Positions 9,395 through 18,159 of a stretch of 64,000 nt of DNA are shown here, in pieces. The notes under the pieces are model-generated. The model saw only the letters and a program-made list of their open reading frames with translations, was not told the DNA's origin and searched no databases. A program made the position numbers and the translations under genes. Each line of letters starts with the position of its first letter. Positions within the stretch are counted from its first letter, which is position 1. Where the stretch lies: contig NZ_VIWX01000002.1 of NCBI RefSeq assembly GCF_007829955.1, positions 620,001 through 684,000 of the forward strand, in the 5' to 3' direction. This stretch comes from Saccharopolyspora dendranthemae. Lineage in GTDB: Bacteria; Actinomycetota; Actinomycetes; Mycobacteriales; Pseudonocardiaceae.

Positions 9395-10210
9395 ATGAGC
9401 AAGATCTGGTTCATCACAGGTACTTCCAGCGGTTTCGGCCGGTTGTGGAGCGAGGCCGCCCTCGATCGCGGCGACCGCGTGGTCGCCACCGCGCGAGATG
9501 CCTCCACGCTCGACGACCTGGTCACCACCTACGGGGACGCGGTCCTGGCCCTCAGCCTGGACGTCACGGATCGGGAAGCCGTCTTCGACGCCGTCGCGCA
9601 CGCCGTGCAGCGGTTCGGGCGCATCGACGTCGTCGTGAACAACGCTGGTTACGGTCACTTCGGGATGGTCGAGGAGCTGACCGAGCGCGAACTGCGCGAG
9701 CAGATGGAGACCAACTTCTTCGGCGCCACCTGGGTCGCGCAAGCGGTACTGCCGGTGTTGCGGCGCCAGGGCGGCGGGCGCCTCCTGCAGGTCTCCAGCG
9801 AGGGAGGCGTCCGCGCCTACCCCGGAATCGGCGCCTACCACGCGTCGAAGTGGGCTCTGGAGGGTCTTTCGGAGTCGCTGCGCCAGGAGGCGGCGGGTTT
9901 CGGCATCCACGTGGTCTGCGTCGAGCCCGGTCCGTACGCCACCGACTGGCTAGCACGCGGTTCGCGTCAGAGCGCCGAATCGCCGGACTACGCTGCTGCG
10001 CGCGCAACCAACCAGGTGGAGTTCGACGTCGGTGACCCGGCTGCCACCGGCTCGGCGATCCTCGAGATCGTCGACGCACCGGAGCCGCCGAGCAGGGTGA
10101 TCCTCGGGCGACTGTTCCCCGACATCGAAGCCATCTACGAGGAGCGGCTCAAGATCTGGCGTGACTGGCAGCCCCTGTCGCTGCGCGCGTTCGGCTCCCC
10201 GGCGGCCTGA
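9395..10210 (+). CDS. Short-chain dehydrogenase/reductase
   Basis: This 271-residue classical SDR has the cofactor motif TGTSSGFG near the N terminus, the structural 'NNAGYG' motif, a catalytic serine in 'LQVSSEGG' and the catalytic YxxxK in 'YHASKWALEGLSESL'. The acidic residue after strand 2 is replaced by 'TARDAS', which points to NADP(H). It belongs to the group often annotated as carbonyl/ketoacyl reductase-like oxidoreductases and is controlled, by position, by the divergent LysR. No metabolic context names its substrate. Confidence 0.9.
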   Translation: MSKIWFITGTSSGFGRLWSEAALDRGDRVVATARDASTLDDLVTTYGDAVLALSLDVTDREAVFDAVAHAVQRFGRIDVVVNNAGYGHFGMVEELTERELREQMETNFFGATWVAQAVLPVLRRQGGGRLLQVSSEGGVRAYPGIGAYHASKWALEGLSESLRQEAAGFGIHVVCVEPGPYATDWLARGSRQSAESPDYAAARATNQVEFDVGDPAATGSAILEIVDAPEPPSRVILGRLFPDIEAIYEERLKIWRDWQPLSLRAFGSPAA

Positions 10211-10474
10211 ACGGTCTCCGGACCGGCAGGAGCACGTGACGAAGGAGGGCTGAGGTTCTCGCGCCTCGTGCCATCGAGCCCGGGTTGCCCCGCTGCGGAT
10301 CGTGACACCCGCGAACCGCAAGACCGGTCCGCTGTCGCCTCCCAAGGGGGCGACGCGCTGCTGGGGGGTGCGTACCGAATGTCCTCAATGGACAGAGGTC
10401 GTTGTTCTTCATCGCGAAGTTCGATCAAATGGAATAAGAGGTTCCTTTTGATCTGTGCTCGTTCACATTTCTGC

Positions 10475-10492
10475 TTCGCCCTTAAGGGTGAA
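10475..10492. promoter_or_regulatory. 18-bp palindrome in the siderophore promoter region
   Basis: TTCGCCCTTAAGGGTGAA is symmetric apart from one base pair. It lies 60 bp before the iron box in an AT-rich tract. The following bases (through 10498, AAACCTC) weakly resemble a second iron-box half. It could be a second regulator site or a start-region hairpin. Confidence 0.35.
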
Positions 10493-10552
10493 GTAAACCT
10501 CATTGCCGGGGCTTGTGGATCTACCCGTCATCCCGTTACGGTCGGTTGTCAG

Positions 10553-10571
10553 AAAGGCTAGGCAAACCTAA
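10553..10571. promoter_or_regulatory. Iron box (DtxR/IdeR/DmdR-type operator)
   Basis: AAAGGCTAGGCAAACCTAA matches the actinobacterial iron-box consensus TTAGGTTAGGCTAACCTAA at 15 of 19 positions, including the central TAGGC and the right arm AACCTAA. It sits about 165 bp before the first siderophore gene. By established knowledge of DtxR/IdeR regulation, Fe2+-loaded repressor bound here would shut the operon off in iron-replete cells. Confidence 0.75.
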
Positions 10572-10735
10572 CCAACTGCCCGGGTGGCTTCGCGGCTCAG
10601 CCCCCGTCCGGGCGTATCCGTGCGGTCGTCGACAGGCGGAACGGCACGCGGTGTACGGCATCCGCGTGGGTTGCTGCCGTGTTGATCGCTGCCGTCTTCC
10701 TGTTCGGCGCGGCTCGACAACGAGGTGAAGAGGAC

Positions 10736-12202
10736 TTGACAACCAGTATCCAGCTCGCGGGTGGGATCGGCGGACCGGAGAACCTCCGTCCGCTCCTCGC
10801 TGCGGCGCTCGACGCCCTGGGGAAGGGGACGGTCGACCGAGGCGGCCCGCTACCGACTGGTGGAGCCGACGCGGTGGGGGCCCTGTTCGCCGATGACGTG
10901 CTCCCGGTGGAGGGGCGGGGTGCGGAGTCGGCGTTGGACGGCTTGACCAAGGCCTTCACCGCAGGTGCGGCCGACCCGGCCCATCCGGCGTGCGTCGCGC
11001 ACCTGCACACGCCGCCGCTCGCGCTCGCGGTGGCCGCGGACCTCGTCGCCGGGGTGCTGAACTCGTCGTTGGACTCCTGGGACCAGGCTCCGTCCGGCAC
11101 GCACGTGGAATCCCAGGTCGTCCGAGCGCTCGCGGGTCTCGTCGGCTACGACCCCGAGGTCGCTTCGGGAGCGGTGACCTCAGGTGGCACGGAGTCCAAC
11201 CTGACGGCCCTGCTGCTGGCGCGCGACCACGCGCTGTCCCGCGCGGTCGGTGCGCACGCGGTGGCCTCGGGGATTCCTGCGGAGGTGTCCGGGCGTCTGC
11301 GGATCCTGTGCTCGGAGACGACGCACTTCTCGGTCGCGCGAAGCGCGGGAGTGCTGGGACTGGGGGAGGAGTCGGTGATCCAGGTACCGCTGGATCGCGA
11401 CCACCGGATGGATCCCGGTGCGCTCCGGTCGATCCTGGCCGATCTGCGCGCAGGCGGGGACATCCCGATCGCTGTGGTGGCCACGGCCGGCACGACCGAC
11501 CTCGGGGTGATCGACCCGCTGCCGGAGGTCGCGGAGGTGGCCGCCGAGCACGACACCTGGCTGCACGTCGACGCGGCCTACGGTGGCGGGGCGCTGTTCT
11601 CCGACCGGCTGGCCTCGTTGCTCACCGGTGTTGACAGCGCCGATTCGGTGGCCCTCGACCTGCACAAGCTGGGGTGGCAGCCGGTCGCCGCCGGGGTGCT
11701 GCTGGCGCGTCAGGCCGCCGCGTTCGATCCGATCGAGCGGCGGGTGGCCTACCTCAACACCGCCGACGACGAGGACGCCGGTTTCCAGAGCCTGCTCGGG
11801 CGTTCGCTGCGCACGACGCGCCGCCCGGACGCGTTCAAGATCGCCGTGACCTTCCAGGCACTCGGCCGCCGCGGTCTGGGCGAGCTGGTCGACAGGTGCC
11901 ACGAGCAGGCCCGAAGCGCCGCAGCGACGGTCCAGGAGCATCCCCGGCTCGAGCTGTACCGGGAACCGGTGCTGACCACGGTCATCTTCCGCTACCGGCC
12001 GGAACGCGGTGATCCGGACGCGATCAACGCCGAGCTGCGACGCGCCTTGCTCCGCACGGGCCGGGCCGTGGTGGGCCGCACCGAGCTGGACGGCGCGGTG
12101 TGGCTGAAGCTCACGCTGCTCAACCCCAACACGACTGAAACCGACATCAATGCTCTGCTGGCGGAAGTGCTCGCCGCTGCCACGGACGAGGAGGCCCGAT
12201 GA
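10736..12202 (+). CDS. PLP-dependent diamine-forming decarboxylase of a siderophore pathway
   Basis: This group II PLP decarboxylase resembles DesA (lysine decarboxylase of desferrioxamine synthesis) and diaminobutyrate decarboxylases, and would make the diamine backbone. I place the start at TTG 10736 after GAAGAGG, giving 488 residues; a frame to 10679 exists but has no good ribosome site. Visible: 'HLHTPPL' and 'NSSLDSWDQAPSGTHVE' (substrate/PLP pocket, ~89-124), 'TSGGTESNLTALLLAR' (phosphate loop), His197 (ring stacking), Asp279 in 'HVDAAYGG' and the Schiff-base Lys311 in 'LDLHKLGWQP'. Its stop overlaps the next ATG (ATGA). The sequence does not decide between lysine, ornithine and diaminobutyrate. 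Confidence 0.87.
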   Translation: MTTSIQLAGGIGGPENLRPLLAAALDALGKGTVDRGGPLPTGGADAVGALFADDVLPVEGRGAESALDGLTKAFTAGAADPAHPACVAHLHTPPLALAVAADLVAGVLNSSLDSWDQAPSGTHVESQVVRALAGLVGYDPEVASGAVTSGGTESNLTALLLARDHALSRAVGAHAVASGIPAEVSGRLRILCSETTHFSVARSAGVLGLGEESVIQVPLDRDHRMDPGALRSILADLRAGGDIPIAVVATAGTTDLGVIDPLPEVAEVAAEHDTWLHVDAAYGGGALFSDRLASLLTGVDSADSVALDLHKLGWQPVAAGVLLARQAAAFDPIERRVAYLNTADDEDAGFQSLLGRSLRTTRRPDAFKIAVTFQALGRRGLGELVDRCHEQARSAAATVQEHPRLELYREPVLTTVIFRYRPERGDPDAINAELRRALLRTGRAVVGRTELDGAVWLKLTLLNPNTTETDINALLAEVLAAATDEEAR

Positions 12203-13902
12203 CCGCCGCTACCGGTAGCGACGTCGCGTTCAACGCCGATCGGATCGCCGAGTCCGCCGCGAGGAACGCGTTGCTGCGGTGCTGGGTCCGCGAAACCGGA
12301 GCCCACGTCCCGGAAACGGGCAAGCTCGACCTGCCGCTGAACGTGGCGAACACCGCGATCTTCGCCGATGTCCAGTACCGCTCTCCGACCGGTCACCACC
12401 GCTTCGGCGAGGTGCGCTTCGACGGCGGCGGCCCGGTCAACGCCGTCGCGCTGGCAGCGCTGATGGCAGCCGAGGCCGCCGCCGGGCACGCGCCCGATCC
12501 CGCCGCGGTCATCGACCTGGTCGGACGGGTCGCCGACTCGCAGCACCGCACCGCGACGCACCTGCGCGAACGACGTGCGGCGAGCGCGGATCCGGTCGGC
12601 ACGTCCCCGTTCCTCGCCGCCGAACAAGCGCTGGTCCTCGGTCATCCGCTGCATCCGACGCCGAAGAGCCGCATCGGCTGGACCGACCGCGAAGCCGCCG
12701 CGTACTCCCCGGAGCTGCGCGGGAGCTTCCAGCTGCACTGGTTCGCGGCGGACCGCTCGGTGATCGCCGGAGAGGGCGGTGCGGAGGCGCTGCTCGCCGA
12801 CTTCGCCCCGGAGGTCCCGGACGGGACGGTGGCCGTGCCGGTGCACCCGTGGCAGGCGCGCGAGGTGCGTGAGCGACCCGGAGTGCGGGACCTGTTCGCC
12901 GCGGGCCTGGTGCAGGACCTCGGCACCTCGGGTGCGCCCTGGTACCCCACCGCGTCGATCCGGACCCTGTACCGCCCCGACGCGCCGGTGATGCTCAAGT
13001 TCTCGCTGGCGCTGCCGATCACCAACTCCAAGCGGGAGAACCTGCGCAAGGAGCTCCTCCGCGGCGCGGAGATCGACCGTCTGCTCGACGCCGGTCTCGC
13101 GGGTGAGATCTCGGCCGCGCACCCGAACTTCTCGGTCGTGCGCGATCCCGCCTGGCTCACCGTGGAGCTGCCCGACGATCCCCAACGGGAGAACGGGCTG
13201 GAGCTGGTGCTGCGGGACAACCCGTTCGACCCCGAGCAGCGCGTCGCGTGCGTTGCCGGCCTGCTCGCCGAACGCCCCGACGCAGGTCGATCGGCCCTGG
13301 AAGCGGTCATCGAGGAGCTGTCTGAGCGCAGCGGCGAGCCCGTGGAGAAGGTCGCCGAGCAGTGGTGCGCACGCTACTTCGACGAGCTGATCGCGCCGGT
13401 GCTGTGGTTGTACCGGGAGCACGGACTCGGTCTGGAGGCGCACCAGCAGAACACCCTGGTGAGCCTGGACGCCGAGGGATGGCCGTGCGGCGGCTGGTAC
13501 CGGGACAACCAGGGCTACTACCTCTCCGAGTCCCGCATCGCCGGTCTGGAGCAGTTCCTGCCGGGAGTGGGGGTGGCCGGCGACAACCGCGTCGACGACG
13601 CCGTCATCGACGAACGGCTGGGCTACTACATCGGCATCAACAACCTGCTCGGTCTGGTCGGTGCCTTCGGATCGCAGGGACTCGCCGACGAGCGGCGGTT
13701 GCTCGGTCTGCTGGCCGACCGCCTGCGCCGGTTCTCCGATCTCCCGCTGGCCAGGACGCTGGTCGAGGAGAAGACCTTGCGCTGCAAGGCGAACCTGCTC
13801 ACCCGGCTCGACGGGCTCGACGAGCTGGTCGGTCCGCTGGAGACCCAATCCGTCTACGTCGACCTCGACAACCCGTTCGTGGAAGGGGATTCCACCGCAT
13901 GA
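12199..13902 (+). CDS. NRPS-independent siderophore (NIS) synthetase, IucA/IucC family, first copy
   Basis: This 567-residue synthetase adenylates a carboxylic acid and condenses it with an amine or hydroxylamine. Family motifs include 'GHPLHPTPKSRIGW' (nucleotide loop), 'VAVPVHPWQ' and 'PTASIRTLYRP', then 'MLKFSLALPITNSKRE', and the FhuF-like C-terminal part with 'LEAHQQNTLVSLD'. Overall character and operon position resemble citrate-using type A/B enzymes more than DesD, but this is inference. The start overlaps the decarboxylase stop (ATGA) and its own stop overlaps the monooxygenase start (ATGA), so translation is coupled. A second, divergent NIS synthetase closes the operon. Confidence 0.92.
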   Translation: MTAATGSDVAFNADRIAESAARNALLRCWVRETGAHVPETGKLDLPLNVANTAIFADVQYRSPTGHHRFGEVRFDGGGPVNAVALAALMAAEAAAGHAPDPAAVIDLVGRVADSQHRTATHLRERRAASADPVGTSPFLAAEQALVLGHPLHPTPKSRIGWTDREAAAYSPELRGSFQLHWFAADRSVIAGEGGAEALLADFAPEVPDGTVAVPVHPWQAREVRERPGVRDLFAAGLVQDLGTSGAPWYPTASIRTLYRPDAPVMLKFSLALPITNSKRENLRKELLRGAEIDRLLDAGLAGEISAAHPNFSVVRDPAWLTVELPDDPQRENGLELVLRDNPFDPEQRVACVAGLLAERPDAGRSALEAVIEELSERSGEPVEKVAEQWCARYFDELIAPVLWLYREHGLGLEAHQQNTLVSLDAEGWPCGGWYRDNQGYYLSESRIAGLEQFLPGVGVAGDNRVDDAVIDERLGYYIGINNLLGLVGAFGSQGLADERRLLGLLADRLRRFSDLPLARTLVEEKTLRCKANLLTRLDGLDELVGPLETQSVYVDLDNPFVEGDSTA

Positions 13903-15194
13903 GCCACGTGCACGACCTGGTCGGCGTGGGAATCGGCCCGTTCAACCTCTCGCTGGCAGCGCTCGCCGAACCGGTGGACGACCTCTCGGTCGCGTTCCTG
14001 GAGTCCAAGCCCGAGTTCTCCTGGCACCACGGCCTGCTCATCGAGGGAACCACCCTGCAGGTGCCGTTCCTCGCCGACCTGGTCACGCTGATCGACCCCA
14101 CGAGCCGGTGGTCGTTCCTGTCGTACCTGGCCGCGCAGGAACGACTCTTCCCGTTCTACTTCGCCGAGAACTTCCACATCTCACGCCGCGAGTACGACCA
14201 CTACTGCCGGTGGGTTGCCGACTCGTTGCCCTCCTGCCGCTTCGGGCGCCGCGTGACCGCGGTGCGCTGGGACGCCGGGGACGAGCTGTTCCACGTCGAA
14301 TCCGAGGACGTCCGCACGGCGGAACGAGAAACGCTCATCGCCCGCAACGTGGTGCTCGGCGTGGGCACCGAACCGACCGTGCCGGAACCGATGCGCGGGT
14401 TGCTGGGCGAGGACGTCTTCCACGCCTCGGAGTACCTGGACCGGCAGGAGTCGCTGCGCGGTGCCGAGGACGTCACGGTGATCGGTTCCGGGCAATCCGG
14501 TGCCGAGGTGGCGCTGGACCTGATGCGGGCCCAGGAGAGTGCGGGCTGGCGGGTTCGCTGGCTCACCCGGTCTCAGGCCTTCGCGCCCATGGAGTACTCC
14601 AAGCTCGGCCTGGAGCACTTCACACCGGACTACACCCGGTACTTCCGGAGCCTGCCGCAGGAGACCCGGGACCGGGTCGTGCCCGCGCAGTGGCAGCTCT
14701 ACAAGGCGAGCAGCGCGGCGACCCTCGCGGCGATCCACGAGGTGCTCTACGAACGCAGCGTCGGGCAGCAAGAAGTGGCCGTCGATCTCATGCCGAACGT
14801 GGCCGTGACCGGGGCCCAGCGGGCCGGTGACGGTGTCGAGCTGGCGTGCCGTCACACCGAGCAGGAACGCGACTTCACCGTCCGGACCGATCGGGTGGTG
14901 CTGGCCACCGGGTACTCGGCGAACCAGCCGCCTTGCCTGGAACCGCTGTCGGACGTGGTCGACTGGGATGCGCGCGGCCGGTACCAGGTCGGTGATGACT
15001 ACGGCGTGGCGCTGGACCCGTCGGTCACCGGCGGCCTGTACGTGCAGAACGCGGAGATGCACAGTCACGGCGTGGGCGCGCCGGACCTGGGGCTGGGCGC
15101 TCACCGCGCGGCGGTGATCGTCAACGCGGTGTCCGGGCGGGACCAGTACTCGCTGCCGAAGCGCAGTGCCTTCACCACCTTCGGCGTGGCCTGA
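13899..15194 (+). CDS. L-lysine/ornithine (diamine) N6-monooxygenase family enzyme
   Basis: This FAD/NADPH-dependent N-hydroxylase would convert the free amino group of the diamine into a hydroxylamine. Its 431 residues carry the N-terminal FAD motif 'VGVGIGPFNLSLAALAEP', the 'WHHGLLIEGTTLQVPFLADLVTLIDPTS' region typical of IucD/DesB proteins, the NADPH motif 'VIGSGQSGAEVALDL' near residue 190 and the C-terminal 'ATGYSANQPP'. It starts at ATG 13899, overlapping the previous stop, and its TGA overlaps the next ATG by one base. In DesB-type pathways it acts after the decarboxylase. Confidence 0.93.
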   Translation: MSHVHDLVGVGIGPFNLSLAALAEPVDDLSVAFLESKPEFSWHHGLLIEGTTLQVPFLADLVTLIDPTSRWSFLSYLAAQERLFPFYFAENFHISRREYDHYCRWVADSLPSCRFGRRVTAVRWDAGDELFHVESEDVRTAERETLIARNVVLGVGTEPTVPEPMRGLLGEDVFHASEYLDRQESLRGAEDVTVIGSGQSGAEVALDLMRAQESAGWRVRWLTRSQAFAPMEYSKLGLEHFTPDYTRYFRSLPQETRDRVVPAQWQLYKASSAATLAAIHEVLYERSVGQQEVAVDLMPNVAVTGAQRAGDGVELACRHTEQERDFTVRTDRVVLATGYSANQPPCLEPLSDVVDWDARGRYQVGDDYGVALDPSVTGGLYVQNAEMHSHGVGAPDLGLGAHRAAVIVNAVSGRDQYSLPKRSAFTTFGVA

Positions 15195-16351
15195 TGCGCG
15201 CACGTCCGGTCCTGCTCATGGCAGCGGGCCTGCACATGGTCACCGAGACCGCGCTCGCTCCGTTCTACCCCGCGCTGTTCCGGGCGGCGTTCGGCGTCCA
15301 CGACCTCGCCGCCACCGGGTACTTCATCACGTTCAGCCGGATCGCTGCGATCGCCGCCGTTCCGCTGTGGGGGATGGCGACCCGCCGCTGGCGCATCGAG
15401 CAGCTGGTCCTCGTCGGGCAGTCCGTCGCCGTGGTGCTGACGGCGTGCTTGGCGCTGGCGCCCAGCTACGCGGTCTTCACCGCCACGGGTGTCGCGCTGG
15501 TCGCGGTCAAGGCGGTCGTGCTGCTGGCCTACCCGAAAACAGCCGGGACCCACCCGGGCGGACTGCTGCCTGGGGTGCGGCAGTACGTCGCCGTCCTGCA
15601 GGTCTCGGTGGTCGCCGCGTCCGGGCTCGGGACGCTGATCGTCAGCTCGCCCGACCCGAGGCAGGCGTTGCCGCTGCTCGCGGTCGTCGAGGCCGGGTTG
15701 CTGGTGGTCTGCGTGATGGCCTTGCGCACCTCCGAGGCCGGGCCGGTGGATTCGCCGGTGTCCACGGCTCCCTCGATGCCGCGCAGCGCGCTGGCACCGC
15801 TCGCGGTGCTGGTGCTCGGGTTCGCCCTCGCGGGCGCCGTGGTCCGTCCGTACTTCACCGAGTACACCACCGGAGCCGGGTACTCCGAGCTGGTCGGCGC
15901 GCTGCTGTTCGTGGCCGCGCACGTGGCCGCGCTGGCGTCGGTGCTCAGGCTGCGCGCGGTGCCTCCCGGACCGGTGGTCCCGTTCGCCCTCGCCGCTGCC
16001 GGTCTGGCCGCGCAGGCGGCCTTCACCGATCCGGTGCTGCTCGCGCTGGGGCGGGTGGTGTTCGGCGTCGGCCTGGGGCTCGGGCAGGTCGCCTTGGACT
16101 TCCGGGTCCTCACCGCCGCCCAGGGCTCGGGTGCCGCGTACGGGCTGGTGGCCGCCGCCCAGCACGCCGGCCTGCTGTCGGCACCGCTGATCGCGATGGC
16201 AGGCGCCACGAGCGATCTGGCCCTACCGCTGGTCATCGGCGCGGGGCTGTTCGCCGTGCTCGCGCTCGTCACGGCCCCGGTGCTCAACACCGCAAGTACT
16301 CCACGTCCTCGCTCTACGGAGGTTACCGATGTCTCTGTCCGTGCCACCTGA
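15194..16351 (+). CDS. MFS transporter, probable siderophore exporter
   Basis: The 385-residue protein has about 11-12 hydrophobic segments arranged as a major-facilitator permease, with few polar loops. It is embedded between siderophore biosynthetic genes (TGATG overlap upstream; 23-bp overlap with the next gene), so export of the finished siderophore is the likely role. Conserved MFS loop motifs are weak, for example 'WGMATRRWRIEQ' in the loop 2-3 position. No uptake receptor or ABC importer lies within the window. Confidence 0.85.
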   Translation: MRARPVLLMAAGLHMVTETALAPFYPALFRAAFGVHDLAATGYFITFSRIAAIAAVPLWGMATRRWRIEQLVLVGQSVAVVLTACLALAPSYAVFTATGVALVAVKAVVLLAYPKTAGTHPGGLLPGVRQYVAVLQVSVVAASGLGTLIVSSPDPRQALPLLAVVEAGLLVVCVMALRTSEAGPVDSPVSTAPSMPRSALAPLAVLVLGFALAGAVVRPYFTEYTTGAGYSELVGALLFVAAHVAALASVLRLRAVPPGPVVPFALAAAGLAAQAAFTDPVLLALGRVVFGVGLGLGQVALDFRVLTAAQGSGAAYGLVAAAQHAGLLSAPLIAMAGATSDLALPLVIGAGLFAVLALVTAPVLNTASTPRPRSTEVTDVSVRAT

Positions 16352-18113
16352 ACTCACCGCCGAGAACTGGCAGCGCGTCGACCGCGAAGTGCTCGCCAAA
16401 TCGCTGGCCGAGCTGTCCTACGAGCTGATGCTGGAACCGGTCGAAGTCGGCCAGGGCCTGTACCGCCTCCAGCTCCCGAACGAGGTCTCCTACACCTTCG
16501 CCGCCCGGCGCGGAGCGTTCGGGCACTGGACGGTGGACGCGAACTCGATCGTGCGCGGTGAAGCGGGCGAGGAGCGGCCCGCGCACGACACCCTGCAGTT
16601 CCTGCTGGACGCGCACTCGACGCTCGGGATCAGCGGCGACACCGCCGGTCACCTCGCCCGCGAGCTGACCGCGACGCTCGCCGCGGACGCCAAGCTGCTG
16701 GGCTCGGACGCGGCCACCGCAGGCGAACTCGCCGAGCTGTCCTACATCGAACTCGAAGGACACCAGACCGGGCACCCGTGGATCGTGCCGAACAAGGGCC
16801 GGATCGGGTTCTCGGCGGCCGACGCCGCCCGCTACGCCCCGGAAGCCCGGCAAGACCTGCGCCTGCCCTGGATCGCCGTGCACGCCAACCTCGCCCAGTA
16901 CCGCGGCGTCGAGGCGCTGCCCAACGAGAGGCTGATCGAGCACGAGCTCGACGAGCCGACTCGGCAGCGCTTCACCCAGGAGTTGGCGCAACGTGGGCTC
17001 GATCCGGACGCCTACGTGTGGATGCCCGTGCACCCGTGGCAGTGGGACGAAGTCGTGCTGCCGGTCTTCACCCCGGACATCGCCGCCGAGCGCATCGTGC
17101 CGCTCGGCGACGGGCCGGACCTCTACCGGGCGCAGCAGTCGATCCGCACCTTCGCCAACCTCGAATCCTCGCAGCGGCACCACGTCAAGCTCCCGCTGTC
17201 GATCCTCAACACGCTGGTCTGGCGGGGTCTGCCCACGGAGCGGACGGTCGCCGCTCCGGCGCTGACCTCGTGGGTGCTCGACCTGGCGGCCAACGACTCC
17301 TACCTGACCGACGAGGCGCGCGTGGTGCTGCTCGGCGAAGTCGCCTCGGTCACGGTCAAGCACCCCGTCCTGGAGGAGATCTCCGAGGTCCCGTACCAGT
17401 ACCGGGAACTGCTGGGCGCGATCTGGCGGGAGCCGATCAGCAACAAGCTCGACGAGGGCGAGCGCGCCCGAACCCTGGCCTCGTTGCTGCACGTGGATCG
17501 CGAGGGACGCGCGTTCATCAGCGAACTGGTGAAGCGGTCCGGTGTGGACGCGGAGAGCTGGCTGCGCGAGCTCTTCGGCGCCTTGCTCCCGCCGCTGCTG
17601 CACTTCCTGTACCAGTACGGGCTCGTGTTCTCCCCGCACGGTGAGAACGCGATCGTGGTGTTCGACGGGAACGACGTGCCGACACGACTGGCGGTGAAGG
17701 ACTTCGTCGACGACGTCAACGTCGCCTCGGCTCCGCTCCCGGAGCTGGAGAACATGCCGCAGGAGGTTTCCGACATCCTGCTGCGCGAAGAACCCCAGTT
17801 CCTGTGCCAGTTCATCCAGAGCGGCCTGTTCGTCGGGCACTTCCGCTACCTCGCCCCGCTGGTCGAGGAGCACCTGTCGATCCCGGAGAGCCGCTTCTGG
17901 ACGCTGGTTCGGGAGCAGGTCCTGGACTACCAGAAGGCCAACCCGGAGCTGGAGGAGCGCTTCACGCTGTTCGACCTGCTGACGCCGGAGATCGAGCGGC
18001 TGTGCCTGAACCGGAACAGGCTGCTGCTCGACGCCTACCGGGATCGTCCGGAGCGACCGCACGCCGCCGTGCACGGAACGATCCCGAACCCCCTGCACGA
18101 CCCGGAATCCTGA
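16329..18113 (+). CDS. NIS synthetase, IucA/IucC family, second copy
   Basis: A 594-residue NIS synthetase, clearly distinct from the first copy. Family motifs: 'ELEGHQTGHPWIVPNKGRIGFS' region (~140-160), 'WMPVHPWQWDEVV', 'SIRTFAN' with 'HHVKLPLSILNT', and the C-terminal 'FSPHGENAIVVFDGNDVPTR' with 'LAVKDFVDD', which resemble DesD/type C enzymes that use mono-substituted intermediates. It starts at ATG 16329 after ACGGAGG, inside the end of the MFS gene. Two NIS synthetases in sequence usually mean two condensations on one dicarboxylic or tricarboxylic acid, as in aerobactin-like or citrate-hydroxamate siderophores. It is the last gene before a strong terminator. Confidence 0.93.
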   Translation: MSLSVPPELTAENWQRVDREVLAKSLAELSYELMLEPVEVGQGLYRLQLPNEVSYTFAARRGAFGHWTVDANSIVRGEAGEERPAHDTLQFLLDAHSTLGISGDTAGHLARELTATLAADAKLLGSDAATAGELAELSYIELEGHQTGHPWIVPNKGRIGFSAADAARYAPEARQDLRLPWIAVHANLAQYRGVEALPNERLIEHELDEPTRQRFTQELAQRGLDPDAYVWMPVHPWQWDEVVLPVFTPDIAAERIVPLGDGPDLYRAQQSIRTFANLESSQRHHVKLPLSILNTLVWRGLPTERTVAAPALTSWVLDLAANDSYLTDEARVVLLGEVASVTVKHPVLEEISEVPYQYRELLGAIWREPISNKLDEGERARTLASLLHVDREGRAFISELVKRSGVDAESWLRELFGALLPPLLHFLYQYGLVFSPHGENAIVVFDGNDVPTRLAVKDFVDDVNVASAPLPELENMPQEVSDILLREEPQFLCQFIQSGLFVGHFRYLAPLVEEHLSIPESRFWTLVREQVLDYQKANPELEERFTLFDLLTPEIERLCLNRNRLLLDAYRDRPERPHAAVHGTIPNPLHDPES

Positions 18114-18120
18114 TCCGGAG

Positions 18121-18151
18121 CCGTGGGTGTCCTCGGCGAGGACACCCACGG
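18121..18151. terminator. Bidirectional hairpin terminator
   Basis: A perfect 14-bp stem (CCGTGGGTGTCCTC with GAGGACACCCACGG) and a 3-nt loop lies 8 bp after the second NIS gene. It also lies directly before the end of the convergent phosphopantetheinyl transferase gene, so it can serve both strands. Confidence 0.85.
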
Positions 18152-18159
18152 CTCGACGC

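Larger units (their letters stand above)
10211..10735. other. 525-bp non-coding region upstream of the siderophore operon
   Basis: I see no convincing gene here. The region becomes AT-richer from about 10390 to 10570, unlike the flanking coding DNA. It carries two palindromes: an imperfect one at 10475-10492 and an iron-box-like one at 10553-10571. Both lie on the side nearest the siderophore genes, so this is most simply their iron-responsive promoter. Confidence 0.6.

Noticed and set aside
10268..10561. 97-codon frame in the siderophore promoter region
   Set aside because: Its end runs into the iron box, its composition is unlike coding DNA and it has no ribosome site.
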